From Porticoccaceae bacterium (GTDB taxonomy: Bacteria > Pseudomonadota > Gammaproteobacteria > Pseudomonadales > Porticoccaceae): DNA of 8,863 bases. The stretch spans positions 1 to 8,863 of the forward strand of contig JAHRWI010000175.1 of assembly GCA_019090225.1 (NCBI GenBank), read 5' to 3'. Every line of letters begins with the position of its first letter. The first letter of the stretch is position 1. The position numbers were made by a program, and so were the translations under genes. The notes under the pieces were generated by a model. That model worked only from the letters and a program-made list of their open reading frames with translations, did not search any database and was not told the origin of the DNA. Shown here in pieces: positions 1 through 6,401 of this stretch.

Positions 1-696
1 ATCGCCGACAAGGTCGGTGCCTATTTGATGGTGGATATGGCCCATGTGGCGGGTCTGGTTGCCACCGGACATTACCCCAACCCGGTGCCGATCGCTGATG
101 TGGTGACATCGACTACGCACAAGACCTTGCGTGGTCCCAGAGGCGGTATCATCCTCGCCCGAGCCAACGAAGCCCTGGAGAAAAAATTCAATTCAGCAGT
201 ATTCCCGGGTGGTCAGGGTGGCCCTTTGATGCATGTGATTGCCGCCAAAGCAGTCAGCTTTAAAGAAGCAATGAGTGACGACTTCAAAGTTTATCAAGGC
301 CAGGTGGTGACTAACGCCAGGGCGATGGCGGCGACGTTTATTGAACGTGGCATCGATATCGTCTCGGGCGGTACCGATAATCATCTGATGCTGGTGAACT
401 TAATCGGCAAGGAATATACCGGTAAAGATGCCGATGAAGCCCTGGGTAATGCCAATATCACCGTTAACAAAAATGCGGTACCTAATGATCCCCGCTCACC
501 TTTTATTACCAGCGGCTTGCGCGTTGGCACGCCGGCGATCACAACCCGTGGTTTTAAAGAAACTGAAACTGTAGCGCTGACACACTGGATGTGCGATGTC
601 CTCGAAGCGCTGGAAAATGATTCAGTTGAGGCAACTATTGCCGAGGTGAAAGCCAGGGTCCTGGATATTTGCCGACAGTTCCCAGTTTATCGTTAG
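1..696 (+). CDS. glyA: Serine hydroxymethyltransferase, 3' part (5' end outside window)
   Basis: This PLP enzyme converts serine and tetrahydrofolate into glycine and 5,10-methylene-tetrahydrofolate in the cytoplasm. The frame is open from base 1, giving 231 visible codons. The first visible residues read IADKVGAYLMVDMAHVAGL. The PLP-binding segment TTHKTLRGPRGG follows, with the Schiff-base lysine at codon 41 (121-123). E. coli GlyA has this lysine at residue 229, so about 188 N-terminal residues are missing because the window starts inside the gene. Further family blocks are FPGGQGGP, the SGGTDNHLMLV stretch and the C-terminal RSPFITSGLRVGTPAITTRG. It ends naturally at TAG with CRQFPVYR, a normal GlyA C-terminus. 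No frameshift is seen. It lies just upstream of nrdR, a common gammaproteobacterial arrangement. Identity is very secure. Confidence 0.97.
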   Translation: MADKVGAYLMVDMAHVAGLVATGHYPNPVPIADVVTSTTHKTLRGPRGGIILARANEALEKKFNSAVFPGGQGGPLMHVIAAKAVSFKEAMSDDFKVYQGQVVTNARAMAATFIERGIDIVSGGTDNHLMLVNLIGKEYTGKDADEALGNANITVNKNAVPNDPRSPFITSGLRVGTPAITTRGFKETETVALTHWMCDVLEALENDSVEATIAEVKARVLDICRQFPVYR

Positions 697-715
697 CGCT
701 GGATTTTACCTGGTT

Positions 716-750
716 GAGGTGGATAAAGGCCGTGGTTGAATGGCCTCCTC
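716..750 (+). terminator. Imperfect hairpin after glyA, possible weak terminator
   Basis: Arms AGGCC (727-731) and GGCCT (742-746) enclose a 10-nt loop. They are extended by GAGG (716-719) pairing with CCTC (747-750) across a 7-nt one-sided bulge. It begins 20 bases after the glyA stop. No T-run follows, so it would be a poor intrinsic terminator and could be only an mRNA-end structure or chance. Confidence 0.25.
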
Positions 751-761
751 CTCGCCTGTGT

Positions 762-767
762 TAATAT
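762..767 (+). promoter_or_regulatory. Candidate -10 element for nrdR-rib run
   Basis: TAATAT lies 34 bases before the nrdR ATG and within reach of the glyA terminator-like hairpin. The nearest -35-like hexamer, TTGAAT (736-741), is spaced 20 bp away, which is longer than ideal. The assignment rests only on hexamer resemblance and on position in the first sizeable gap upstream of the cluster. Confidence 0.3.
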
Positions 768-773
768 GCGCGC

Positions 774-788
774 CCTTAATAATTAAGG
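774..788. repeat. 15-bp palindrome upstream of nrdR
   Basis: CCTTAATAATTAAGG is a perfect inverted repeat with 7-bp arms around a central A. It sits between the candidate -10 (762-767) and the nrdR start (802), near where transcription would begin. It also covers the only AAGG that could act as a weak ribosome binding site, 13 bases from the ATG. Its position would suit an operator or a start-site structure, but AT-rich palindromes of this size also occur by chance. It does not resemble the NrdR-box consensus as I know it. Confidence 0.4.
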
Positions 789-801
789 CTCTAATCTGCC
801 C

Positions 802-1278
802 ATGCACTGTCCCTTTTGTGGTGCCGACGATACCAAAGTGATTGACTCTCGACTGGTTGCCGATGGCGATCAGGTACGTCGTCGTCGTGAATGTGTGGAT
901 TGTAAAGACAGGTTTACCACCTACGAGCTGGCAGAATTGCTGATGCCACGGGTCATCAAACAGGATGAGACGCGAGAGCCTTTCGATGAGGAAAAACTTC
1001 GTTCCGGCTTGCATCGCTCCCTCGAAAAACGTCCGGTCAGTGTCGAGCAAATCGAGGCGGCGCTATCGCAAATAAAGCGTTTCTTACAAGGCACCGGTGA
1101 GCGGGAAATTTCGTCTCGGCTTATCGGCGAGAAAGTCATGGAACAATTGCGAGAGCTTGATGATGTCGCCTATGTGCGCTTTGCGTCGGTGTATCGCAGC
1201 TTTCAGGATCTCAATGAATTTCGTGCTGAGCTGGATCGTCTCGAAAAAGAAGGCGGCCCAGATAAGCAGGCTGAGTGA
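802..1278 (+). CDS. nrdR: NrdR transcriptional repressor of ribonucleotide reductase genes
   Basis: NrdR is a zinc-ribbon/ATP-cone repressor that senses ATP and dATP and binds NrdR boxes in front of ribonucleotide reductase operons. At 158 residues it is close to the usual length of about 150. The start MHCPFCGADDTKVIDSR is the canonical family start, so the ATG is secure despite a poor ribosome binding site. Zinc cysteines are C3, C6, C31 and C34, with the RRRREC DNA-binding stretch at 26-31. The ATP-cone runs from about residue 49 to 139, opening with RVIKQDETREPFDEEKL and including the conserved DDVAYVRFASVYRSF stretch near the end. The C-terminus is a short charged tail. Its stop lies three bases before the ribD ATG, or overlaps a GTG alternative. 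Its coupling to riboflavin genes and nusB is the common gammaproteobacterial layout. No NrdR target gene is in the window. Confidence 0.97.
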   Translation: MHCPFCGADDTKVIDSRLVADGDQVRRRRECVDCKDRFTTYELAELLMPRVIKQDETREPFDEEKLRSGLHRSLEKRPVSVEQIEAALSQIKRFLQGTGEREISSRLIGEKVMEQLRELDDVAYVRFASVYRSFQDLNEFRAELDRLEKEGGPDKQAE

Positions 1279-1280
1279 GA

Positions 1281-2387
1281 ATGTCTGGTTCAGATGACGC
1301 CTATATGGCGAGAGCGATAGAGCTGGCGAAACGGGGCTGGTACACAGCGAAGCCGAACCCACGGGTGGGTTGCGTCATCGTCGCTGAGCAAAAAATTGTC
1401 GGCGAAGGCTGGCATCAACGGGCTGGAGAAGCTCACGCGGAGGTAAACGCTCTGCAAATGGCGGGCTCGCTGGCTGCCAGTGCGACGGCCTATGTTTCTC
1501 TGGAGCCATGCAATCATCAGGGCCGAACACCGCCCTGTAGCCAGCAATTGATTGACGCGGGCGTGACACGAGTTGTCTATGCTCTTGAAGACCCCCACGA
1601 AGTCGCGGGCGGGGGTGCACAAACGCTGAGAGAAGCTGGTATTGAAGTCTGTGGCCCGGTGTTGGAAGCTGATGCGCGAGCCATTAATGCCGGGTTTATA
1701 CACCGTTGCGAAACAGGCTTGCCTCGGGTAACACTAAAAATAGCGGCGAGCCTGGATGGTCGAACGGCGATGGCCAGTGGCGAAAGTCAGTGGATCACCG
1801 GGCCAGCAGCACGCAGCGATGTGCAGCGTCTGCGGGCGCAAAGTGGCGCCGTTATTACTGGCATTGGTACGGTCTTGCAGGATGATCCGGCGATGACGGT
1901 GAGAGCAGCGCAATTAGGGCTGCCAGATGCTGAGAAAATCGCCCAGGAGCAACCGCTGCGAGTGATTGTAGATAGCCAGTTACGGACCAGGGAAGATCTT
2001 AAAATACTAGCTGAACCGGGTCAGGTGCTAATAGCCACGGCTAAGCCGGACGCTTTAATAGCCGGTGCGGAAGTTATATCGTTAGCCAATTCTCAGGGCA
2101 AAGTGTCTCTGCCTGGCTTGTTGCGAGAGTTGGCAGCGAGGCAATGTAACGATGTCCTTGTCGAAGCGGGCGCAAAACTTGCCGGTGCCTTTGTTAAGGA
2201 AGGTCTGGTCGACGAATTAGTGATTTATATGGCCCCCAAGTTGCTCGGCAGCAGGGCGATGCCGATGCTAGAGCTGGGTTTTGATAAAATGCTGGAAGCA
2301 TTGAGTCTGGACATTGTCGATGTCCGTGCCCTGGGCCAGGATTGGCGTATCACCGCACATCCAGTTTATCAGCAAGCTGATAAGTAA
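1281..2387 (+). CDS. ribD: Bifunctional diaminohydroxyphosphoribosylaminopyrimidine deaminase / 5-amino-6-(5-phosphoribosylamino)uracil reductase
   Basis: RibD performs steps two and three of riboflavin synthesis: zinc-dependent deamination of the pyrimidine, then NADPH-dependent reduction of the ribose. From the ATG at 1281 the protein has 368 residues (E. coli 367). The deaminase domain (about 1-145) shows PNPRVGCVIV, the zinc/catalytic HAE at 52-54 and the zinc cysteines C77 and C86 in PCNHQGRTPPC. The reductase domain (about 148-365) shows LKIAASLDGRTAMASGESQW, the RSDVQRLRAQS stretch, TVLQDDPAMTVR, the VEAGAKLAGAF loop and a normal C-terminus. One oddity: the usual DPNPxVAG loop reads DPHEVAG at 104-110, one residue short with His in place of Asn. 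A GTG at 1275 overlapping the nrdR stop (GTGA) is an alternative start adding two residues. I prefer ATG 1281, though neither has a strong Shine-Dalgarno site (AGG at 1268-1270). Confidence 0.95.
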   Translation: MSGSDDAYMARAIELAKRGWYTAKPNPRVGCVIVAEQKIVGEGWHQRAGEAHAEVNALQMAGSLAASATAYVSLEPCNHQGRTPPCSQQLIDAGVTRVVYALEDPHEVAGGGAQTLREAGIEVCGPVLEADARAINAGFIHRCETGLPRVTLKIAASLDGRTAMASGESQWITGPAARSDVQRLRAQSGAVITGIGTVLQDDPAMTVRAAQLGLPDAEKIAQEQPLRVIVDSQLRTREDLKILAEPGQVLIATAKPDALIAGAEVISLANSQGKVSLPGLLRELAARQCNDVLVEAGAKLAGAFVKEGLVDELVIYMAPKLLGSRAMPMLELGFDKMLEALSLDIVDVRALGQDWRITAHPVYQQADK

Positions 2388-2471
2388 GCGCTGAAAGCGA
2401 AGGCCCAGAACCCAGAGCCCAGAACATAGGCGCGCTGAGCAAAGCGAATCAACCGAAGAGAGAATTAAATC
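2388..2471 (+). repeat. ribD-ribE gap with short tandem and direct repeats
   Basis: Three head-to-tail heptamers CCCAGAR occupy 2404-2424 (CCCAGAA, CCCAGAG, CCCAGAA). They are flanked by two copies of GCGCTGA plus AAGCGAA, at 2388-2401 contiguous and at 2432-2448 with a 3-base insert. The gap ends in a purine-rich ribosome binding site, GAAGAGAGA (2455-2463), 8 bases before the ribE GTG. No FMN riboswitch can fit: the gap is 84 bases and the RFN element needs well over 100. The repeats look like local slippage duplication; a function is not evident. Confidence 0.6.
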
Positions 2472-3146
2472 GTGTTTACAGGAATTATTCAGGCAATAGG
2501 CAAAGTCGCGAGCGTCGAGCTGCGTGGTGGTGATTTGCGCGTGATGCTAAATACCGGCGAGCTTGATCTTGCTGATGTGCTGCTGGGTGACAGTATTGCC
2601 GTTAATGGTGTGTGCTTAACGGTGGTTGAACTGAATGATAAGGGCTTTGTCGCCGATGCCTCAGTGGAAACTATGGACTTAACCACAGTCGGTCTGTGGC
2701 AGGTCGGAACGCGGCTTAACTTTGAAAAATCCCTGACCCCAAGCACCCGCCTGGGCGGGCATTTAGTCTCTGGCCATGTCGATGGTATCGGCGAGGTCGT
2801 TGAGCGGCACCCAGATGCCCGTTCTGAACGTTTTCGTATTAAAGTCCCCTCGGAATTAGCACGCTACATTGCCCACAAAGGTTCGATCACCGTCGATGGC
2901 ACCAGCCTGACGGTCAATAAAGTAGCCGGTGCCGAATTCGAATTGAATATTGTCCCCCACACCCTGGTGCACACTATTTTCGGCGATTATCAATCGGGAA
3001 CCAAAGTAAATATCGAGGTTGATGTGATCGCACGGTATCTGGAACGCTTATTACTGGGTGGCAATGTGTCGGGTGATGAGGATGGTGCTGACGGTGATGC
3101 CTCGTTGACCGAGTTAGCACGTAGTTTATTGGACACCAAAAGCTAG
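2472..3146 (+). CDS. ribE: Riboflavin synthase (alpha chain)
   Basis: The enzyme dismutates two 6,7-dimethyl-8-ribityllumazine molecules into riboflavin and the pyrimidine recycled by RibH, acting as a cytoplasmic homotrimer. The symbol ribC is used in E. coli. The start is GTG, fixed by the universal N-terminus MFTGIIQAIG and a purine-rich ribosome binding site at 2455-2463. Two lumazine-binding repeats are clear. Repeat one (about 1-95) has VNGVCLTV with C48 and S41 nearby. Repeat two begins at GGHLVSGHVDG (95-105) and has DGTSLTVNK and VPHTLVHTI. The family signature continues to IEVDVIARYLERLL. The tail after residue 196 is acidic and glycine-rich (GDEDGADGD at 201-209), then ends in a short helix-like stretch. 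At 224 residues it is of usual length (E. coli 213). All expected active-site positions appear intact. Confidence 0.96.
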   Translation: MFTGIIQAIGKVASVELRGGDLRVMLNTGELDLADVLLGDSIAVNGVCLTVVELNDKGFVADASVETMDLTTVGLWQVGTRLNFEKSLTPSTRLGGHLVSGHVDGIGEVVERHPDARSERFRIKVPSELARYIAHKGSITVDGTSLTVNKVAGAEFELNIVPHTLVHTIFGDYQSGTKVNIEVDVIARYLERLLLGGNVSGDEDGADGDASLTELARSLLDTKS

Positions 3147-3228
3147 GTCGCGATTGCCCGAATACCAACGATAGACAAGAATTTTTAATAAACAGGCTCA
3201 TACAAAGGCTTACAAAAAAGGTAGCGCC
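3147..3228 (+). promoter_or_regulatory. ribE-ribBX gap with duplicated Shine-Dalgarno-like motif
   Basis: The 82-base gap is AT-rich in its second half. TACAAAGG (3201-3208) is followed at once by a longer version, TACAAAAAAGG (3211-3221), whose AAGG lies 7 bases before the ribBX ATG and is the probable ribosome binding site. In many bacteria the FMN riboswitch sits ahead of ribB, but this gap is too short for one and shows no RFN-type conserved boxes. No promoter with good -35/-10 spacing is evident. Confidence 0.5.
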
Positions 3229-4347
3229 ATGAAATTAAATACCACAGAAGAGTTGATTGAAGATATTCGCCAGGGCCGCATGGTCGTGTTGATGGACGAT
3301 GAAGATCGTGAAAACGAAGGCGATCTGGTGATTGCCGCTGAAAAAGTCTCGGCCCAGGATATCAACTTTATGGCAACTCATGCCCGTGGTTTGATTTGCC
3401 TGACGCTAACAGAGCAGCGCTGCCAGCAACTGGGTCTACCGTTAATGGTCGACGTTAACGATGCCGCCCATGGCACTAACTTTACGGTATCGATCGAAGC
3501 CGCAGAGGGTGTGACCACAGGTATCTCTGCAGCGGATCGGGCCAAGACCGTGCAGGATGCTGTCGCGCCCAAAGCAACGCCCATCGATATTGTTCAGCCA
3601 GGCCATATCTTCCCTCTCAAAGCACAGGCTGGTGGCGTGCTGAGCCGGGCGGGGCATACTGAAGCCGGTTGTGATCTAGCTCAATTGGCAGGCCTTGAAC
3701 CCGCTGCGGCTATTGTCGAGATAATGAATGATGACGGCACCATGGCGCGTCGCCCCGACCTCGAAGAGTTTGCGAAAAAGCACAATTTGAAGATTGGTAC
3801 GATTGCCGATCTTATCCATCATCGTATGGTCAACGACCGCACCATGGAGCACCTGGGCAAGCGAGAAATTGAAACGTCTTATGGTGCATTTACCCTGCAC
3901 ACTTATTTTGATGCGGCTCGGAATTGCAAACATTTTGCGCTGGTTAAAGGCGTGATAGATGGGGACAAGCCGGTGCCGGTAAGAGTTCATTTGCCGACGG
4001 CGGTACGCGACCTTTTTGCCATCGACCATATTGGTTCTTATGAACGATGGACTATGGACAAGGCCATGAAATACGTAGCCAACGAAGGTTGCGGCATTAT
4101 CATTGTGATTCTTCAGGAAGAAACTCCCGATAAAGTAGAGGCTGATCTCGAGCAGCTCACTGTGCAGCGACCACCGGCAAAGAATCCCTCAGAGACTGTT
4201 TATATGCAGATCGGCGCGGGATCACAAATACTCCGTGACCTCGGCGCTAAAAAATTAAAAATCATGAGTGCTCCCTACCGCTTTGGTGCCATTTCCGGCT
4301 TTGACCTTGAAGTCACGGGCTATATAGAAAGCGAATTTAATTCCTAG
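3229..4347 (+). CDS. ribBX: 3,4-dihydroxy-2-butanone-4-phosphate synthase with degenerate GTP cyclohydrolase II-like domain (RibBX type)
   Basis: The N-terminal half makes the four-carbon unit for lumazine from ribulose 5-phosphate. DHBP synthase residues about 1-200 contain DDEDRENEGDL (23-33; R27, E28, E30, D32), the STDTxx-equivalent VTTGISAADR (95-104), HTEAGCDL (143-150) and E164, so this half looks active. The second half (about 205-372) resembles RibA in overall pattern, starting IETSYGAF and ending IGAGSQILRDLGAKKLKIM. It lacks the three zinc cysteines of GTP cyclohydrolase II, the LRQEGRGIGL loop is reduced to ILQEET, and the NPxK-type end motif reads SAPYRF. This is the RibBX variant known in Proteobacteria, whose RibA-like half is not expected to have cyclohydrolase activity. 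A separate ribA must exist elsewhere. The start is supported by AAGG seven bases upstream. It sits between ribE and ribH in the operon. Confidence 0.93.
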   Translation: MKLNTTEELIEDIRQGRMVVLMDDEDRENEGDLVIAAEKVSAQDINFMATHARGLICLTLTEQRCQQLGLPLMVDVNDAAHGTNFTVSIEAAEGVTTGISAADRAKTVQDAVAPKATPIDIVQPGHIFPLKAQAGGVLSRAGHTEAGCDLAQLAGLEPAAAIVEIMNDDGTMARRPDLEEFAKKHNLKIGTIADLIHHRMVNDRTMEHLGKREIETSYGAFTLHTYFDAARNCKHFALVKGVIDGDKPVPVRVHLPTAVRDLFAIDHIGSYERWTMDKAMKYVANEGCGIIIVILQEETPDKVEADLEQLTVQRPPAKNPSETVYMQIGAGSQILRDLGAKKLKIMSAPYRFGAISGFDLEVTGYIESEFNS

Positions 4348-4363
4348 CGCAAAGGTAATTGTA

Positions 4364-4843
4364 ATGAGTGAATTTAGACCCATAGAGGGAAATTTTAATC
4401 CACAGGATGCAAGTTTTGCGATTGTGGTGGCGCGCTGGAATGGTGAGATCACTGAGAACCTGCTCAATGGTGCGCGGCGGGCTTTGGCTCGCCAGGGTAT
4501 TCCCGATGACAAGATTCAGGTTATCCGAGTGCCGGGTGCGTTTGAGCTGGCTCTTGCCGCTAAAAAGATTGCTGAAGTCGGGCAAGTGGATGCAGTGATT
4601 ACCCTGGGATGCGTTATCCGCGGTGGCACGCCGCATTTTGAATACGTGTGTGGTGAATGCGCTCGGGGTATTGGTGAAGTCGGTTTGACGACCGGTGTGC
4701 CCATAGCCTTTGGTGTATTGACTACCGATGATTTGAAGCAGGCCCAGGATCGGTCTGGCGATAATGAAGAAAATAAAGGTGAAGAAGCTGCGTTAACGGC
4801 ACTGGAAATGGTTTCACTGTTCCAGAAATTGGCGGCTAGTTAA
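4364..4843 (+). CDS. ribH: 6,7-dimethyl-8-ribityllumazine synthase
   Basis: RibH condenses 5-amino-6-ribitylaminouracil with the RibB product to give lumazine, the substrate of RibE; members form pentamers or 60-mer capsids. The 159 residues match the family length. Seen motifs are the aromatic substrate-stacking position in VVARWNGEIT (W25), RVPGAFELALAAKK (55-68), GCVIRGGTPHFEYV with the general-base histidine H91, the phosphate-binding GGT before it, and the C-terminal R130 with NKGEEAALTALEM (137-149). The usual GTKAGNKG segment reads GDNEENKG, an acidic variant that leaves the Lys in place. The start has a good site, AAAGG (4351-4355), 8 bases upstream. The stop overlaps the nusB start by one base (TAATG), implying translational coupling. 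Confidence 0.96.
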   Translation: MSEFRPIEGNFNPQDASFAIVVARWNGEITENLLNGARRALARQGIPDDKIQVIRVPGAFELALAAKKIAEVGQVDAVITLGCVIRGGTPHFEYVCGECARGIGEVGLTTGVPIAFGVLTTDDLKQAQDRSGDNEENKGEEAALTALEMVSLFQKLAAS

Positions 4844-5289
4844 TGTCAGGCAGCCCTTCGGAGCGGAGGAAGGCCCGGCGCTCATTGGTTCAGGCCTTAT
4901 ATCAATGGCAGGTTGGTGGCGATAATCTGAGTGAAGTGGAAACACAGTTTTATGCCGATGATAAATTGCGTGGCGCGGATAAAAGTTATTTTAGTGACTT
5001 AATTCACGCCATCCCAGGTTGTGCCGATGACCTTGACGGGACCTTTGGTATTTATCTTGATCGCAGCCAAAGCGCCCTTGATCCAGTATCGTTGGCGATC
5101 TTGCGTATCGCGACTTACGAATTGCTACATCGCATAGATTTGCCCTACAAAGTCGTTATTAACGAAGCCGTTAATTTAGCCAAAACCTTTGGCCCTACAG
5201 ACGCACATAAATTCGTCAATGGCATTGTTGATAAGGTGGCCGCTAAAACTCGGCATCTGGAAATAAGCGCTGCCAAAGCTAAGACTTAA
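4843..5289 (+). CDS. nusB: Transcription antitermination factor NusB
   Basis: NusB binds boxA RNA with NusE (ribosomal protein S10) and supports antitermination and correct folding of rRNA transcripts. The protein has 148 residues, close to the family norm of about 140. The all-helical fold is indicated by the basic start SERRKARRSLVQALYQWQ, where the RNA-binding arginines of the N-terminus are expected. The central DKSYFSDLIHAI stretch, SALDPVSLAILRIATYELLHR and PYKVVINEAVNLAKTFGPTDAHKFVNGIVDK complete it. The latter is the most conserved block of the family. Translation starts inside the ribH stop codon (TAATG), with no ribosome binding site needed, so its level probably follows ribH. Linkage of nusB to ribH is widespread in bacteria. 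Confidence 0.96.
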   Translation: MSGSPSERRKARRSLVQALYQWQVGGDNLSEVETQFYADDKLRGADKSYFSDLIHAIPGCADDLDGTFGIYLDRSQSALDPVSLAILRIATYELLHRIDLPYKVVINEAVNLAKTFGPTDAHKFVNGIVDKVAAKTRHLEISAAKAKT

Positions 5290-5372
5290 GACCCATCCAT
5301 AGCTTCAGTTGTGTTAATAAACCGGTCTGTTAACAAGGCTATATTGGCAACAAAACCCCACCTGAAAATCAA
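5290..5372 (+). promoter_or_regulatory. nusB-thiL gap with paired TGTTAAYA motifs
   Basis: TGTTAATA (5312-5319) and TGTTAACA (5328-5335) are near-identical octamers whose starts are 16 bases apart. The second is itself a perfect palindrome, and the outer TGTTAA/TTAACA form an inverted repeat around ACCGGT (5321-5326). A TATATT (5340-5345) follows as a possible -10, with only a poor -35 at a 20-bp spacing. The arrangement could be an operator or promoter giving thiL its own expression. No TPP riboswitch boxes are seen. Confidence 0.3.
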
Positions 5373-6386
5373 ATGATGCCGATGAATGAATTTGCCTTAA
5401 TCAAGCGTTACTTTGAACGAAGTGACGACGATAAGTCAGATCATGGTGGGGCTGTGGTTCAAGCGCCTGCTCAAGGTGTTGTTCAGGGCATCGGCGACGA
5501 TTGTGCTGTTCTCAGCACAGATCCCGATTACGAAACGGTAATAAGTACCGATACCCTGATAAGCGGTGTTCACTTTCCAGAGAACTCGGATTCGCGCTTA
5601 ATAGCCCAGAGAGCTTTACGGGTTAACTTGAGTGACATCGCCGCGATGGGCGGACAGCCGAGTGCCTTTCTCCTGGCTTTGACCTTGCCTGAATTAAATG
5701 AAACCTGGTTGGAAGGTTTTAGTCGCGGGCTTCGAGAAGTATCTGATACCTATAGTTGTCCATTGGTCGGTGGCGATACGACCCGAGGCCCCCTGAGTAT
5801 TACGATTTCGATATTGGGGACTGTGCCTCGGGGCAGGGCGCTGTTCAGAAGCGGCGCTCAAGTCGGTGATACCATTTATGTGACCGGCTATCTGGGTGAT
5901 GGAGCGGCGGGTTTAGGTCTGCTCGATGTACCGATTCAGGGGGATGGAAGCGAGGCTCGGTCGGTCGACTATCTACAAAAAAGATATTGGCAACCTGATC
6001 CAAGGGTTTCGGAAGGCCTGATATTGCGCGACTATGCCTCGGCCGCAATCGATATATCTGATGGATTGTTGGCTGATCTCGGTCATATATTGCGCGCGAG
6101 CTGTGTCGGAGCAGAACTGACCATGGCTTCAATTCCGCTGTCTGCCCCGTTGATTGATACAGGGACAAAAAAAGAGGCGATAACGTTGGCTCTGACCGGG
6201 GGAGATGACTATGAGCTTTGTTTTACTGTGCCAATAGACAAGGTTGCGATGCTTGAACTAAAGGTTCGGGAGGGTCTGCTGAGCGCTTTTCGCATTGGTG
6301 AAATTAGCGCCAAAGAGGGGCTGATTTGTCGCGACGGGAGCGGTACTGTGGTTGATTTCTCTGATGCCGGTTACCAGCATTTTTAA
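5373..6386 (+). CDS. thiL: Thiamine-monophosphate kinase
   Basis: ThiL phosphorylates thiamine monophosphate to thiamine diphosphate with ATP, the last step of cofactor synthesis, in the cytoplasm as a dimer. The AIRS/PurM-like N-domain shows GIGDDCAVL (39-47), the STDTLISGVHF block (58-68), RVNLSDIAAMGGQPSAFLLA with its metal-binding aspartate, and LVGGDTTRGP (131-140). The C-domain shows VTGYLGDGAAGLGLL, the IDISDGLLADLGHIL block and LTGGDDYELCF (274-283). At 337 residues it is slightly longer than E. coli ThiL (about 325), owing to roughly 15 extra polar residues (18-37, DDDKSDHGG onward) before the GIGDD motif. The start is uncertain: ATGs at 5373, 5376 and 5382 are in frame without a clear Shine-Dalgarno site. 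Homologues beginning with xEFxLIxRYF favour 5382 (MNEFALIKRYF), which would remove three residues. Confidence 0.95.
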   Translation: MMPMNEFALIKRYFERSDDDKSDHGGAVVQAPAQGVVQGIGDDCAVLSTDPDYETVISTDTLISGVHFPENSDSRLIAQRALRVNLSDIAAMGGQPSAFLLALTLPELNETWLEGFSRGLREVSDTYSCPLVGGDTTRGPLSITISILGTVPRGRALFRSGAQVGDTIYVTGYLGDGAAGLGLLDVPIQGDGSEARSVDYLQKRYWQPDPRVSEGLILRDYASAAIDISDGLLADLGHILRASCVGAELTMASIPLSAPLIDTGTKKEAITLALTGGDDYELCFTVPIDKVAMLELKVREGLLSAFRIGEISAKEGLICRDGSGTVVDFSDAGYQHF

Positions 6387-6401
6387 TAGACAGCGATAAT
6401 T

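Noticed and set aside
706..1050. Minus-strand open frame of 114 codons across the nrdR 5' end
   Set aside because: It overlaps nrdR antisense, has no recognisable domain, and its composition reflects the reverse of real codons.
1275..1280. GTG start for ribD overlapping the nrdR stop
   Set aside because: Possible, but it adds only two residues and its AGG spacing (4 bases) is short. ATG at 1281 is preferred, and the choice does not affect function.
1290..1703. Minus-strand open frame of 137 codons inside ribD
   Set aside because: It is antisense to the conserved deaminase domain; no homology is recognised.
2404..2424. CRISPR-like array
   Set aside because: Units are 7 bases, directly abutting, with no spacers; this is a simple tandem repeat.
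3147..3228. FMN riboswitch ahead of ribBX
   Set aside because: The gap is 82 bases, shorter than an RFN element, and no conserved RFN boxes are visible. The ribD-ribE gap is likewise too short.
5290..5372. TPP riboswitch ahead of thiL
   Set aside because: The conserved THI-box bases are not present and the gap is too short for the full element.
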